Below are positions 35,312-43,517 of a DNA stretch of 64,000 bases, one piece after another. Position numbers and translations under genes: made by a program. The DNA comes from Dechloromonas denitrificans (GTDB lineage: Bacteria > Pseudomonadota > Gammaproteobacteria > Burkholderiales > Rhodocyclaceae). Numbering within the stretch: position 1 is the first letter of the stretch; each line of letters begins with the position of its first letter. Below the pieces are notes generated by a model. The model was not told the DNA's origin, did no database searches, and worked only from the letters and a program-made list of their open reading frames with translations. The DNA lies in contig NZ_LODL01000010.1 in the NCBI RefSeq assembly GCF_001551835.1, positions 62,570-126,569 of the forward strand, in the 5' to 3' direction.

Positions 35312-36463
35312 ATGCTGAGGTTTCCCCGTATATCGCTGATTGCCGCTTTGCTGATGACGAGCGGTCTGGTTCACGCCGACATCAAGGTCGGCATCATCGC
35401 TTCCTCGACCGGGCCGACCGCGGTGGTCGGCATTCCGCAAAAGAACACGGCGGCCCTGCTGCCGACCGAAATCGCCGGCCAGAAGGTCGAATACATCGTG
35501 CTCGACGACGCCTCCGATCCGACCAATGCGGTGACCGGCGTCAAGAAACTGATCGGCGAGCAGAAGGTCGATGCGCTGATCGGCCCGACGACGACGCCGG
35601 CCGCGCTGGCCATGCTCGATTTCGTCGCCGAGTCGAAAACGCCGCTGCTGACCACGGTCGGTTCTTCGGCCGTCGTCCTGCCGATGGACGAGCGCAAGAA
35701 ATGGGTCTTCAAGACGACGCAGAACGACGACCTGATCGCCGAGGCGGTGCTCGCCCACATGACGGCGAACGGCGTCAAAACCTTGGGTTTCATCGGCTTC
35801 AACGATCCCTATGGCGAGAACTGGTACAAGGTGTTCGGTGGCATGGCCGAAAAGGCCGGCATCCAGATCATCGCCAACGAGCGCTTCAACCGGACCGATC
35901 ACTCGGTCACTGGCCAGGTGCTCAAGGTCATCTCGGCCAAGCCGGACGCCGTCTTCATCGCTGCCACCGGCGGCCCGGCCGTGCTGCCGCAGGCCGGCCT
36001 GCAGGAAAAGGGCTACAAGGGCCGCATCTACCAGACGCACGGCGTGGCGACCAACGACTTCATCCGCCTCGGCGGCAAGACGGTCGAGGGTACCCTGATG
36101 GCCGGCGGCCCGCTGCTCGCCGCCGATGACCTGGCGGCCGCCAACCCGATCAAGGCGGTGGCGCAGGGCTATATCAAACTGTACGAGGGCAAGCATGGCG
36201 CCGGCAGCATGTCCACCTTCGGGGCCAATACCTGGGATGCCGGTCTGCTGCTGCAGAAAGCGATTCCCGAGGCGCTGAAGAAGGCCAGGCCGGGCACGCC
36301 GGAGTTCCGCGCCGCCCTGCGCGACGCGATGGAACGTTCGAAGGAAGTGGTCGGCGCCCAGGGCGTCTTCAACATGACGGCGCAGAACCATAACGGCATG
36401 GATGCACGGGCCCGGGTCATGATGACCGTCAAGGGCGGCAAATGGGTCTTGCTCAAGGAATGA
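35312..36463 (+). CDS. Periplasmic branched-chain-amino-acid-type binding protein
   Basis: A 383-residue type I periplasmic binding protein (LivJ family) with a signal peptide (residues 1-21, cleavage after VHA). The mature part begins [23 protein letters not shown], typical of ABC systems for amino acids, amides or aromatic acids. No permease or ATPase genes are nearby, so it either serves a transporter encoded elsewhere or acts as a ligand sensor. The start at 35312 places the signal peptide at the N-terminus; the longer frame adds unrelated residues. The DUF411 gene starts at its stop codon, so the two are co-translated. Confidence 0.9.
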   Translation: MLRFPRISLIAALLMTSGLVHADIKVGIIASSTGPTAVVGIPQKNTAALLPTEIAGQKVEYIVLDDASDPTNAVTGVKKLIGEQKVDALIGPTTTPAALAMLDFVAESKTPLLTTVGSSAVVLPMDERKKWVFKTTQNDDLIAEAVLAHMTANGVKTLGFIGFNDPYGENWYKVFGGMAEKAGIQIIANERFNRTDHSVTGQVLKVISAKPDAVFIAATGGPAVLPQAGLQEKGYKGRIYQTHGVATNDFIRLGGKTVEGTLMAGGPLLAADDLAAANPIKAVAQGYIKLYEGKHGAGSMSTFGANTWDAGLLLQKAIPEALKKARPGTPEFRAALRDAMERSKEVVGAQGVFNMTAQNHNGMDARARVMMTVKGGKWVLLKE

Positions 36464-36465
36464 TG

Positions 36466-36966
36466 ATGCTCAAGCGTTTATTGGTTGCCGGCTGGCTGGC
36501 CCTGGCTGGAATGACGGTGGTGGCGGATGAGGCGGCCAAGCCGCTGGTCGAGATCTACATGCCGTCGCCGTGCCTGGCCTGCATTGACTGGGGCGCCTAT
36601 CTGGCCGACAACGGCTTCAAGGTCAGCTACAAGGAGACGGCCGACATGGCGGCCGTCAAGAAGCGGCTGAAGGTGCCGAAAGAGGTCGAATCGGTGCATA
36701 CCGCCGTTGTCGGCCGCTATTTTGTCGAAGGCCACGTGTACGCCGAGGATATCCACGAACTGCTGCGCGACAAACCCAAGGCTCGCGGCATTGCGGCCCC
36801 CGGGCTGCCGCGCGGCGCGCCGGGCCGGGAGTATTCCAACCCGACCTGCGAAACAGCCTGTACGACGCTCGATCTGACCAGCGGCGAGCGCGAGGTCCAG
36901 CGCGACCTGTTCAATACCCTGCTGGTCAAGCCGGACGGCTCGACCAGCATCTGGGCGCGCCACTGA
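36466..36966 (+). CDS. DUF411 metal-binding periplasmic protein
   Basis: A 166-residue exported protein with a signal peptide of about 20 residues (MLKRLLVAGWLALAGMTVVA) and a thioredoxin-like CxxC site (PSPCLACIDWG), the hallmark of DUF411. Family members often sit near copper resistance genes and are thought to bind copper or mercury. Two further Cys (NPTCETACTTLDL) lie near the C-terminus. Three ATG codons stand in a row at 36460-36468; I prefer the third because AAGGA is then six bases away, but the first is also possible. It starts at the stop codon of the binding-protein gene. Confidence 0.8.
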   Translation: MLKRLLVAGWLALAGMTVVADEAAKPLVEIYMPSPCLACIDWGAYLADNGFKVSYKETADMAAVKKRLKVPKEVESVHTAVVGRYFVEGHVYAEDIHELLRDKPKARGIAAPGLPRGAPGREYSNPTCETACTTLDLTSGEREVQRDLFNTLLVKPDGSTSIWARH

Positions 36967-36989
36967 AACGCTGCCTGCGTTCCGGCTGA

Positions 36990-37007
36990 ACCCCGCTGCG
37001 GCGGGGT
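36990..37007. terminator. Hairpin between convergent DUF411 and flavoprotein genes
   Basis: Seven-base GC-rich stem with a four-base loop between two convergent stops. There is no T run of note on either strand, so efficiency is uncertain. Confidence 0.4.
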
Positions 37008-37008
37008 G

Positions 37009-38268
37009 TCAAAAACCGAGGGCGGCGAACATGCCCGTCGCCCACCGGACATCTTCGTTGTCGGGCTGAGGGTTGTAGGTCTGGCGGACGCTCTGCTGGA
37101 TCAGACCGTCGCCGCGGAAACGGTAGGCGGTTTCGAGGCGCGCCATCTCCATCGGCTCGATCCGGTTCAGTACATAGCAGGTGCTGTCCGGCAACAGCTT
37201 TTCCGGTACCTTGCCGGCCGCCCGCGCCGCGATCTGCTGCGCCGCGATCTGCCCGAGGCGGGCCGCCATCTGGCCGGTCTTCGGGTAATGGCCAAACAGC
37301 GGCGAGGCCTTGTCGATCTGGTCGCCGACCAGGAAAACGCGCTCATCGCCAACCGCATGCAGATGTACCGGGTCGATCGCCGCCCAGCCGCTCGGCTTGC
37401 CGTCGCTGCCCTGGCCGATCAGGCCGGCCTGCCAGATGATATCGGCGGCCTGCTGCGGCGGCATCAGGATGGCATCGTCGAAATCGATGGTGTCGAAATC
37501 GGTGCTCAGCTGTTTCTTGTAAGGGTCGATCGATTTGACCCGGGCCTGCGGCAGGTAAGTGATCTGGTCGCGGTAGCTGTCGCGAAAGACCCGATCGAAG
37601 CTGAGTGCCGGCTGATTCGGGTCGAGCACGATCAGCCGACCCTTGATGCCGCGCTGTTTCATCCACCAGGCAATCATCCCGGCCCGCTCGTAGGGGGCCG
37701 GCGGGCAGCGGTAAGGCATCGGCGGCACGGTCATCACCAGGTCGCCGCCGGTGAACTTCTCCAGTTTCGCCTTCAGTCGCAGGTGGCCGTCGCTGTCGGC
37801 AAAGGCACTCGGGAAGTTCAGGCGGCTGTGCTCGGCAGCGCTGCGGTCGACGCCGTACCAGGGCGAAAAGTCCTCGCGGATGCCGGCCGCGATGATCAGC
37901 CAGTCGTAATCGAGTTCTTCGGTCGGGCAGACGACCTTGCGCCGGGCGCGGTCAATCGCCGTGACTTCGGCCTGCAGGAAACGATAGCCGTGACGCTGGG
38001 CGGCCTGCCGGTAGTCGTGCTGCAGCGCCTTGCCATCGGCCAGGCCGACCAGCCAGCGGTTGGAGAGCGGGCGCGACCAGAAGGCGGCATTCTTCTCGAC
38101 CAGAACGACCTCCAGTGCCGGCGCCAGGCTGCGTAGCTGGCGGGCTGCGGCCAGGCCGCCCCACCCCCCGCCGACGATGACGACGCGGCCATTGCTGGCC
38201 CGGGCGGCAGGCAGGAATGCTGCAGCGGCTAATCCGAGAGTGGCGCTTAGAAGGGTTCGGCGTTTCAT
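37009..38268 (-). CDS. Tat-exported FccB-like sulfide dehydrogenase flavoprotein
   Basis: A 419-residue FAD protein of the sulfide:quinone reductase/flavocytochrome c family. A Tat signal (MKRRTLLSATLGLAAAAFLPAARA) precedes the FAD-binding VVIVGGGWGGLAAARQL (about 29-45). Redox cysteines at FccB-like positions are visible in MPYRCPPAPYER and in the C-terminal DSTCYVL, next to the FCSD flavin-binding domain. In FccAB the flavoprotein oxidises sulfide or polysulfide in the periplasm and passes electrons to cytochrome FccA; no cytochrome gene is adjacent. It is monocistronic, with a promoter and a palindrome upstream. Confidence 0.85.
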   Translation of the reverse strand: MKRRTLLSATLGLAAAAFLPAARASNGRVVIVGGGWGGLAAARQLRSLAPALEVVLVEKNAAFWSRPLSNRWLVGLADGKALQHDYRQAAQRHGYRFLQAEVTAIDRARRKVVCPTEELDYDWLIIAAGIREDFSPWYGVDRSAAEHSRLNFPSAFADSDGHLRLKAKLEKFTGGDLVMTVPPMPYRCPPAPYERAGMIAWWMKQRGIKGRLIVLDPNQPALSFDRVFRDSYRDQITYLPQARVKSIDPYKKQLSTDFDTIDFDDAILMPPQQAADIIWQAGLIGQGSDGKPSGWAAIDPVHLHAVGDERVFLVGDQIDKASPLFGHYPKTGQMAARLGQIAAQQIAARAAGKVPEKLLPDSTCYVLNRIEPMEMARLETAYRFRGDGLIQQSVRQTYNPQPDNEDVRWATGMFAALGF

Positions 38269-38283
38269 GGTTCAATCTTGTTT

Positions 38284-38312
38284 GATAAAAGCCTTGACAA
38301 AGTGATTGTCAA
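38284..38312 (-). promoter_or_regulatory. Sigma-70 promoter of FccB-like gene
   Basis: On the minus strand a perfect -35 TTGACA (38307-38312), 17 bases, then -10 TTTATC (38284-38289), followed 15 bases later by the ATG at 38268. Confidence 0.6.
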
Positions 38313-38314
38313 GG
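38292..38314. promoter_or_regulatory. Perfect inverted repeat overlapping the FccB-like promoter
   Basis: Nine-base arms CCTTGACAA and TTGTCAAGG with a five-base spacer, covering the -35 and the spacer of the promoter above. This is the position expected of a repressor operator. The N5 spacer does not fit an FNR box. Confidence 0.5.
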
Positions 38315-38320
38315 TCTGAC

Positions 38321-38531
38321 TTATGCACAGTGAAGAATCTTTTTTCGTTGGCCGGCAATTAAACAGCGTTTGAAGGCTTGACTTGTGTTCGTATTTAAAA
38401 TTATCAATAAAAACAACGGCTTGAAACTTCGCTCAAGTTTCGGGCAGGGTAAGAAAAAGCCTTGTGGGACGGTGACTTAGCGAATCCGCCCACGATTCAT
38501 TCACAGACTTATCCACAGATTTTGTGGATAG
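38321..38531. promoter_or_regulatory. Cluster of DnaA-box-like sequences
   Basis: A perfect DnaA box TTATCCACA at 38509-38517, an inverted one-mismatch box TGTGGATAG at 38523-38531, and a third one-mismatch box TTATGCACA at 38321-38329, all in the AT-rich spacer. Confidence 0.45.
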
Positions 38532-38620
38532 TTCGAAAAGCCTAAACCCTATACCTAGATTGGCTCCTGAACTTAAAGTACTACATTAGGTTTTGGGCAT
38601 TGTTTGCTGCGCTGCAATAA

Positions 38621-38649
38621 GACAACGGCCTGCGAGGCAGGCCGTTGTC
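38621..38649 (-). terminator. Hairpin terminator after metG
   Basis: Thirteen-base perfect stem (38621-38633 with 38637-38649) and a three-base loop, 11 bases beyond the metG stop. The following minus-strand sequence has only a short T stretch, so it may work with Rho. Confidence 0.65.
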
Positions 38650-38660
38650 GATGCTGCAGA

Positions 38661-40757
38661 TTATTTCACTCGCATGCCGGGTTGGGCGCCGGCATCCGGC
38701 GACAGCAGGAAGATTCCCGGCGTTTTGCCGTCGCTGTCCGAAGCGGCCATCACCATGCCTTCCGAGAGTCCGAACTTCATCTTGCGCGGCGCCAGGTTGG
38801 CGACCATCACGGTCAGCCGGCCGATCAGTTGCGCCGGGTCGTAGGCCGCCTTGATGCCGGCGAAGACGTTGCGCGTCTTTTCCTCGCCGATGTCGAGCGT
38901 CAGGCGGACCAGCTTGTCGGCCCCGTCGACGTGTTCGGCGTTGGCGATCAGCGCAATGCGCAGATCCACCTTCATGAAGTCGTCGATGGTGCACAGCTTG
39001 TCGCTGCCGGCCTCGGCCTTGATTTCCTTCTGCTGGTGCTCGGCATGGCGCTGCTGCGATTGCGCTTCCGGGGTCGGGGCCGGGGCCAGCGATTCACGGT
39101 TGGCCTCGACCAGTTTTTCGATCAGCTTGGGATCGACCCGGGTCATCAGGTGCTCGTAGGCATTGATGCCGTGGCCGGCGGCGAGCAGGCTCCCGGTGTC
39201 GGTCCAGGCCAGCGGCGCGATGTTGAGGAATTTCTCGACCTTGGCGGCGACGATCGGCAGGATCGGCTTCAACAGCACGGTAAGCAGACGGAACAGGTTC
39301 AGCGCATTGCTGCAGGCGGCGTGCAGTTCGACTTCCTTGCCTTCCTGCTTGGCCAGTTCCCAGGGCTTGACGCTATCGACGTACTGATTGGCGGCATCAG
39401 TCAGCGCCATGATCTCGCGCATCGCCTTGCCGAATTCGCGGGCTTCGTAGAGTTCGGCAATGCGGCCGGCCGCTTCCTGGATGGCCTTGATCGTCGGCAG
39501 GTCGGCGGCGGCCGGCGCCAGTTGGCCGTTGAAGCGCTTGGTGATGAAGCCGGCCGAGCGGCTGGCGATATTGACGTACTTGCCGACCAGGTCGGAATTG
39601 ACGCGGGCGCAGAAGTCTTCCAGGTTGAGGTCGATGTCTTCCATGCTCGCCGACAGCTTGGCGGCATAGTAATAGCGCAGCCATTCCGGATTGAGGCCGG
39701 TATCGAGGAAGCTCTGGGCGGTGATGAAGGTGCCGCGCGATTTCGACATCTTGGCGCCGTCGACCGTCAGGAAACCGTGCGCGAAGATCTTGGTCGGCGT
39801 CCGGTAGCCGGCGTGGGCCAGTTCGGCCGGCCAGAACAGCGCGTGGAAGTAGAGGATGTCCTTGCCGATGAAATGGTAGAGCTCGGTTGTCGAATCCGGC
39901 TTGAAGTACTCGTTGAAGTCGAGGCCGTTCTTGCTGCACAGGTTCTTGAAGGAGCCCATGTAGCCGATCGGGGCATCGAGCCAGACGTAGAAATACTTGC
40001 CCGGTGCATCGGGAATCTCGAAGCCGAAGTAGGGCGCATCGCGCGAAATGTCCCAGTCGGTCAGCTTGTTGTCGCCGGGGGCGCCCAGCCATTCCTGCAT
40101 CTTGTTGGCCGCTTCGTTCTGCAGCACGCCATTGTCGCGGCTGGTGTACTGACGCAGGAAAGCCTCGCAGCGCGGGTCGGACAGCTTGAAGAAATAGTGC
40201 TCGGAAGTGCGCAGTTCCGGCTTGGCGCCGGAGACGGCGGAGAACGGCTCGATCAGGTCGGTCGGCGCATAGGCGGCGCCGCAGACTTCGCAGTTGTCGC
40301 CGTACTGGTCCTTGGCGTGGCACTTCGGGCACTCGCCCTTGATGAAGCGGTCGGGCAGGAACAGTTGCTTGACCGGGTCGTAGTACTGCTCGATGGTCCG
40401 CGTCTCGATCAGGCCGGCCGCCTTCAGCTTGCCGTAGATGTCGTTGGCGCAGTCGCGGGTTTCGTCGGAGTGGGTGCTGTAATAATTGTCGAACCCAACG
40501 TGGAAGCCGGAAAAATCGCGGTAATGTTCGCCATGGACGCGGGCGATCAGTTGCTCGGGCGTGATGCCTTCCTTCTCGGCGCGCAGCATGATCGGCGTGC
40601 CGTGCGTGTCGTCGGCGCAGACGTACCAGCATTCGTTGCCGGACATTTTCTGGTAGCGGACCCAGATGTCGGTCTGGATGTATTCAACCAGGTGGCCGAG
40701 GTGAATGGCGCCGTTGGCATAGGGCAGGGCGGAGGTGACGAGGATTTTGCGCGGCAT
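38661..40757 (-). CDS. metG: Methionyl-tRNA synthetase
   Basis: A 698-residue class I aminoacyl-tRNA synthetase that charges initiator and elongator tRNA-Met. The HIGH motif is HLGH in [14 protein letters not shown], the zinc knuckle has [17 protein letters not shown] (about 146-162), the KMSKS motif is AKMSKSRG, and the C-terminal 100 residues form a tRNA-binding OB domain ([17 protein letters not shown]). This is the long, four-cysteine form as in E. coli (677 residues). A minus-strand TAAAAT box lies about 31 bases before the ATG. Confidence 0.98.
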   Translation of the reverse strand: MPRKILVTSALPYANGAIHLGHLVEYIQTDIWVRYQKMSGNECWYVCADDTHGTPIMLRAEKEGITPEQLIARVHGEHYRDFSGFHVGFDNYYSTHSDETRDCANDIYGKLKAAGLIETRTIEQYYDPVKQLFLPDRFIKGECPKCHAKDQYGDNCEVCGAAYAPTDLIEPFSAVSGAKPELRTSEHYFFKLSDPRCEAFLRQYTSRDNGVLQNEAANKMQEWLGAPGDNKLTDWDISRDAPYFGFEIPDAPGKYFYVWLDAPIGYMGSFKNLCSKNGLDFNEYFKPDSTTELYHFIGKDILYFHALFWPAELAHAGYRTPTKIFAHGFLTVDGAKMSKSRGTFITAQSFLDTGLNPEWLRYYYAAKLSASMEDIDLNLEDFCARVNSDLVGKYVNIASRSAGFITKRFNGQLAPAAADLPTIKAIQEAAGRIAELYEAREFGKAMREIMALTDAANQYVDSVKPWELAKQEGKEVELHAACSNALNLFRLLTVLLKPILPIVAAKVEKFLNIAPLAWTDTGSLLAAGHGINAYEHLMTRVDPKLIEKLVEANRESLAPAPTPEAQSQQRHAEHQQKEIKAEAGSDKLCTIDDFMKVDLRIALIANAEHVDGADKLVRLTLDIGEEKTRNVFAGIKAAYDPAQLIGRLTVMVANLAPRKMKFGLSEGMVMAASDSDGKTPGIFLLSPDAGAQPGMRVK

Positions 40758-40787
40758 CGGGAGCGTCAGGCAGAAAAATAAAGCGTG

Positions 40788-40793
40788 ATTTTA
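40788..40793 (-). promoter_or_regulatory. -10-like box of metG
   Basis: TAAAAT on the minus strand, 31 bases before the metG ATG; similar boxes occur at comparable distances before dcd, the PilZ-like gene and glyA. Confidence 0.35.
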
Positions 40794-40843
40794 CCGCGAG
40801 CGGCTGCGGCGCGCCGTTTATAGCAAGTCCGCTGCCGCGGCTG

Positions 40844-40871
40844 CCGATTGTTGCAATCGGTAAACGATTGT
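40844..40871. promoter_or_regulatory. Inverted and direct repeats before the OmpR-type gene
   Basis: CCGATTG and CAATCGG form a seven-base inverted repeat with a three-base spacer (40844-40860), and CGATTGT recurs at 40865-40871, twenty bases (two turns) from its first copy at 40845. The site lies between divergent metG and the response regulator. Confidence 0.35.
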
Positions 40872-40951
40872 AATGGCTTGGTAAATTTAGCCGAATGGAT
40901 TATTGCTGAAGACAGGTGATGGCGGCAGAATTGACATATTAGGGAGATCTC

Positions 40952-41638
40952 ATGAATTTTGCCGTAGTGGAAGACAGCCGCAGCCAGGCTGAAGTGCTCA
41001 AGGCCTTGTTGAAGAGCGAAGGCCATCAGGTTGAGGTCTTTGCCGAAGGCAAGGCTTGCCTGGAGGCCCTGAAAACGCGCTCGTTCGATTTTTTTGTCAT
41101 CGACTGGACGCTGCCGGACATTGGCGGTGACGAGGTGCTCAAGCACATCCGGGAGCAGTGCGGCTGGGAAGTGCCGGTCGTTTTCTGCACGGCACGCACC
41201 GAGGAAGAAAGTGCTGCCGATATCCTGCGCCTCGGCGCCGATGACTACATTCCCAAGCCGATCCGTTACATGGAGTTCATGGCGCGCATCCAGTCGCTGC
41301 TGCGCCGCCGCCAGCATGTCCGGCCCAGCGCCTTGCGCGTCGGCGGCATCGAAGTCGATCTCGATGGCCGGCGTATTCGTCTGGGCGGCGCCGACGTCGA
41401 TCTGACGCAGCGCGAATTCGATCTGGCGGTGATCTTCCTGCGCAATATCGGCCGGGTCCTGCCGCGTGAAGAACTGCTGGCCAACGTCTGGGTCAAGGAA
41501 AGCGAGGTCGATACGCGGACCGTCGATACCCATGCCAGCCGTTTGCGGAAGAAGCTCGGCTTGGCCGGCGAAAGCGGCCTGATGCTGACCTCGGTTTATG
41601 GTCAGGGCTACCGCCTGGATACCGTCCAGCAAGGCTGA
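40952..41638 (+). CDS. OmpR family response regulator
   Basis: A 228-residue two-domain regulator: receiver (about 1-118) with the acidic pair ED, acceptor Asp in FFVIDWTLPDIGG and Lys in IPKPIRY, then an OmpR-type winged helix (about 130-225; LTQREFDLAVIFLRNIGRVLPREELLANVW and the recognition helix DTHASRLRKKLG). No kinase gene is adjacent, so its partner is elsewhere. AGGGAGA precedes the ATG by six bases. Repeats about 80-110 bases upstream may be an autoregulatory site. Confidence 0.93.
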   Translation: MNFAVVEDSRSQAEVLKALLKSEGHQVEVFAEGKACLEALKTRSFDFFVIDWTLPDIGGDEVLKHIREQCGWEVPVVFCTARTEEESAADILRLGADDYIPKPIRYMEFMARIQSLLRRRQHVRPSALRVGGIEVDLDGRRIRLGGADVDLTQREFDLAVIFLRNIGRVLPREELLANVWVKESEVDTRTVDTHASRLRKKLGLAGESGLMLTSVYGQGYRLDTVQQG

Positions 41639-41716
41639 TTCGACGCTCCGCTTTGCGGTATACTGGACCAAATTGCTCGGGTATTGCCCGGCCGTTCACC
41701 CCAACCCGGAGTTTCC

Positions 41717-42808
41717 ATGAGTCTTACAGAACAGCAGATCAAGACCGCCCTGAGTGCTGCGGTCGACCCCAATACCGGCAAGGATTTCGTTGCCGGCAGG
41801 GCCGTCAAGAACATCAAGATCGACGGTGACGATGTCGCCTTCGATATCGAGCTCGGATACCCCGCCAAGACCCAGATTGACCTCGTCCGCAAGCAGGTGA
41901 TCGCCGCCGTGCGCACTGTGCCCGGGGTCGGCAACATTTCGGCCAACGTCTTCAGCAAGATCGTCGCCCACTCGGTGCAACTGGGCGTCAAGCTGCTGCC
42001 GGGCGTCAAGAACATCATTGCCGTCGCCTCCGGCAAGGGCGGGGTCGGCAAGAGCACGACCGCGGTCAACCTGGCCCTGGCTCTGGTCCAGGAAGGCGCC
42101 AGCGTCGGCATTCTCGACGCCGATATCTACGGCCCGTCGCAACCGCAAATGCTCGGCCTGGCCGGCCAGCAGCCGGAATCGAAGGACGGCAGCAGCATGG
42201 AGCCGCTCGAAGCCTACGGCCTGCAGGCGATGTCGATCGGTTTCATGGTCGATGTCGAAACGCCGATGGTCTGGCGCGGCCCGATGGTCGCCCAGGCGCT
42301 CGACCAATTGCTCGGCCAGACCAACTGGCGCGGCCTCGACTATCTGATCGTCGACATGCCGCCGGGCACCGGCGACATCCAGCTCTCGCTGACCCAGAAG
42401 GTGCCGGTGACCGGCGCGGTGATCGTCACCACGCCGCAGGACATCGCGCTGATCGACGCCCGCAAGGGCCTGAAGATGTTCGAGAAGGTGAATGTGCCGA
42501 TTCTCGGCATCATCGAGAACATGAGCATCCACATCTGCTCGAAGTGCGGCCACGAAGAGCATATCTTCGGCGAAGGCGGCGGCGAGAAGATGTGCCAGGA
42601 CTACGATGTCGAATTCCTCGGCAGCCTGCCGCTGGAAATGGCGATCCGCGAGATGGCCGACGGCGGCAAGCCGACCGTGGTCGGCGCGCCCGATTCGCGG
42701 ACGGCCGAGATCTATCGCGGCATCGCCCGCCGCGTCGCGGTCAAGATCGCCGAGAAGGCCAAGGACATGACCTCCAAGTTCCCGAACATCGTGGTCCAGA
42801 ACACCTAA
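41717..42808 (+). CDS. apbC: Mrp/ApbC iron-sulfur cluster carrier ATPase
   Basis: A 363-residue P-loop ATPase that carries and inserts iron-sulfur clusters. The N-terminal MIP18/DUF59 domain (about 1-85) precedes the deviant Walker [12 protein letters not shown] (about 104-114); the cluster-binding CxxC is [14 protein letters not shown] (about 275). The start at 41717 (MSLTEQQ) follows CCGGAG and excludes the longer frame. TATACT at 41659-41664 may be its -10. A strong terminator follows just before dcd. Confidence 0.96.
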   Translation: MSLTEQQIKTALSAAVDPNTGKDFVAGRAVKNIKIDGDDVAFDIELGYPAKTQIDLVRKQVIAAVRTVPGVGNISANVFSKIVAHSVQLGVKLLPGVKNIIAVASGKGGVGKSTTAVNLALALVQEGASVGILDADIYGPSQPQMLGLAGQQPESKDGSSMEPLEAYGLQAMSIGFMVDVETPMVWRGPMVAQALDQLLGQTNWRGLDYLIVDMPPGTGDIQLSLTQKVPVTGAVIVTTPQDIALIDARKGLKMFEKVNVPILGIIENMSIHICSKCGHEEHIFGEGGGEKMCQDYDVEFLGSLPLEMAIREMADGGKPTVVGAPDSRTAEIYRGIARRVAVKIAEKAKDMTSKFPNIVVQNT

Positions 42809-42827
42809 TTTTTTGCCAAATCCCCAC

Positions 42828-42860
42828 ACAAAGGCGGGTAAAATCCCGCCTTTGTTTTTT
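42828..42860 (+). terminator. Terminator between apbC and dcd
   Basis: Eleven-base perfect stem (42828-42838 with 42845-42855), six-base loop and a run of six T (42855-42860). It ends only 19 bases before the dcd start. Confidence 0.9.
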
Positions 42861-42879
42861 GTCGACCGGATACGAGAAA

Positions 42880-43446
42880 ATGGCCATCAAATCAGACAAA
42901 TGGATACGCCGCATGGCGGCCGAGCACGGCATGATCGAGCCGTTCGAGCCGGAACTGGTGCGTGAGGCGAATGGCCAGAAGATCGTTTCCTACGGTACCT
43001 CGAGCTACGGCTACGACATTCGCTGTGCCCGCGAATTCAAGGTGTTCACCAACATCAATTCGACGGTGGTCGATCCCAAGGCTTTCGATCCGAAGTCTTT
43101 CGTCGAGATCGAATCCGACGTCTGCATCATTCCGCCGAACTCCTTCGCGCTGGCCCGGACCATGGAATATTTCCGCATCCCGCGCTCGGTGCTGACCGTC
43201 TGTCTCGGCAAATCGACCTACGCCCGCTGCGGCATCATCGTCAATGTGACGCCCTTCGAGCCGGAATGGGAAGGCTACGTGACGCTGGAGTTCTCCAACA
43301 CGACGCCGCTGCCGGCCAAGATTTACGCCGGCGAAGGCTGCGCCCAGGTCCTGTTCTTCGAGTCCGACGAAATCTGCGAAACCTCGTACAAGGATAGAGG
43401 CGGCAAATATCAGGGGCAGGTGGGCGTCACGCTGCCCAAGATCTGA
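42880..43446 (+). CDS. dcd: dCTP deaminase
   Basis: A 188-residue trimeric dCTP deaminase, the usual length. [22 protein letters not shown] is the conserved N-terminus; the nucleotide site is in [14 protein letters not shown] and the active-site segment is [36 protein letters not shown], with the catalytic Glu in VTLEFSN. It makes dUTP for thymidylate synthesis, complementing thyA and folA in this window. It starts 19 bases after a strong terminator, so it needs read-through or its own promoter; TAAAAT at 42839-42844 sits within that terminator loop, 36 bases upstream. Confidence 0.97.
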   Translation: MAIKSDKWIRRMAAEHGMIEPFEPELVREANGQKIVSYGTSSYGYDIRCAREFKVFTNINSTVVDPKAFDPKSFVEIESDVCIIPPNSFALARTMEYFRIPRSVLTVCLGKSTYARCGIIVNVTPFEPEWEGYVTLEFSNTTPLPAKIYAGEGCAQVLFFESDEICETSYKDRGGKYQGQVGVTLPKI

Positions 43447-43478
43447 CCCGGGCCTGTAAAGAAAACGTCTTATTCTGT

Positions 43479-43505
43479 GACCCGCTGCGGCGGGTCGCCG
43501 CTTTT
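43479..43505 (+). terminator. Hairpin between dcd and decarboxylase gene
   Basis: Seven-base stem (43479-43485 with 43490-43496), four-base loop, and four T at 43502-43505, ending 12 bases before the next ATG. Weak to moderate. Confidence 0.5.
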
Positions 43506-43517
43506 CAAGGATTCAAC

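Larger units (their letters stand above)
38269..38660. other. AT-rich spacer between flavoprotein gene and metG
   Basis: The longest non-coding stretch in the window (392 bases) and clearly more AT-rich than its surroundings. It holds, from left to right, the promoter and a palindrome of the flavoprotein gene, three DnaA-box-like sequences, and the metG terminator hairpin. No open reading frame with coding character is visible in it. Confidence 0.6.

Noticed and set aside
38269-38660. Chromosomal origin of replication
   Set aside because: DnaA-box-like sites are present, but there is no dnaA, dnaN, gyrB or rpmH nearby and only three boxes, one of them perfect.
38604-40781. A 725-codon plus-strand frame opposite metG
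   Set aside because: metG is complete on the minus strand with HLGH and KMSKS motifs; the opposite frame has no recognisable domain.
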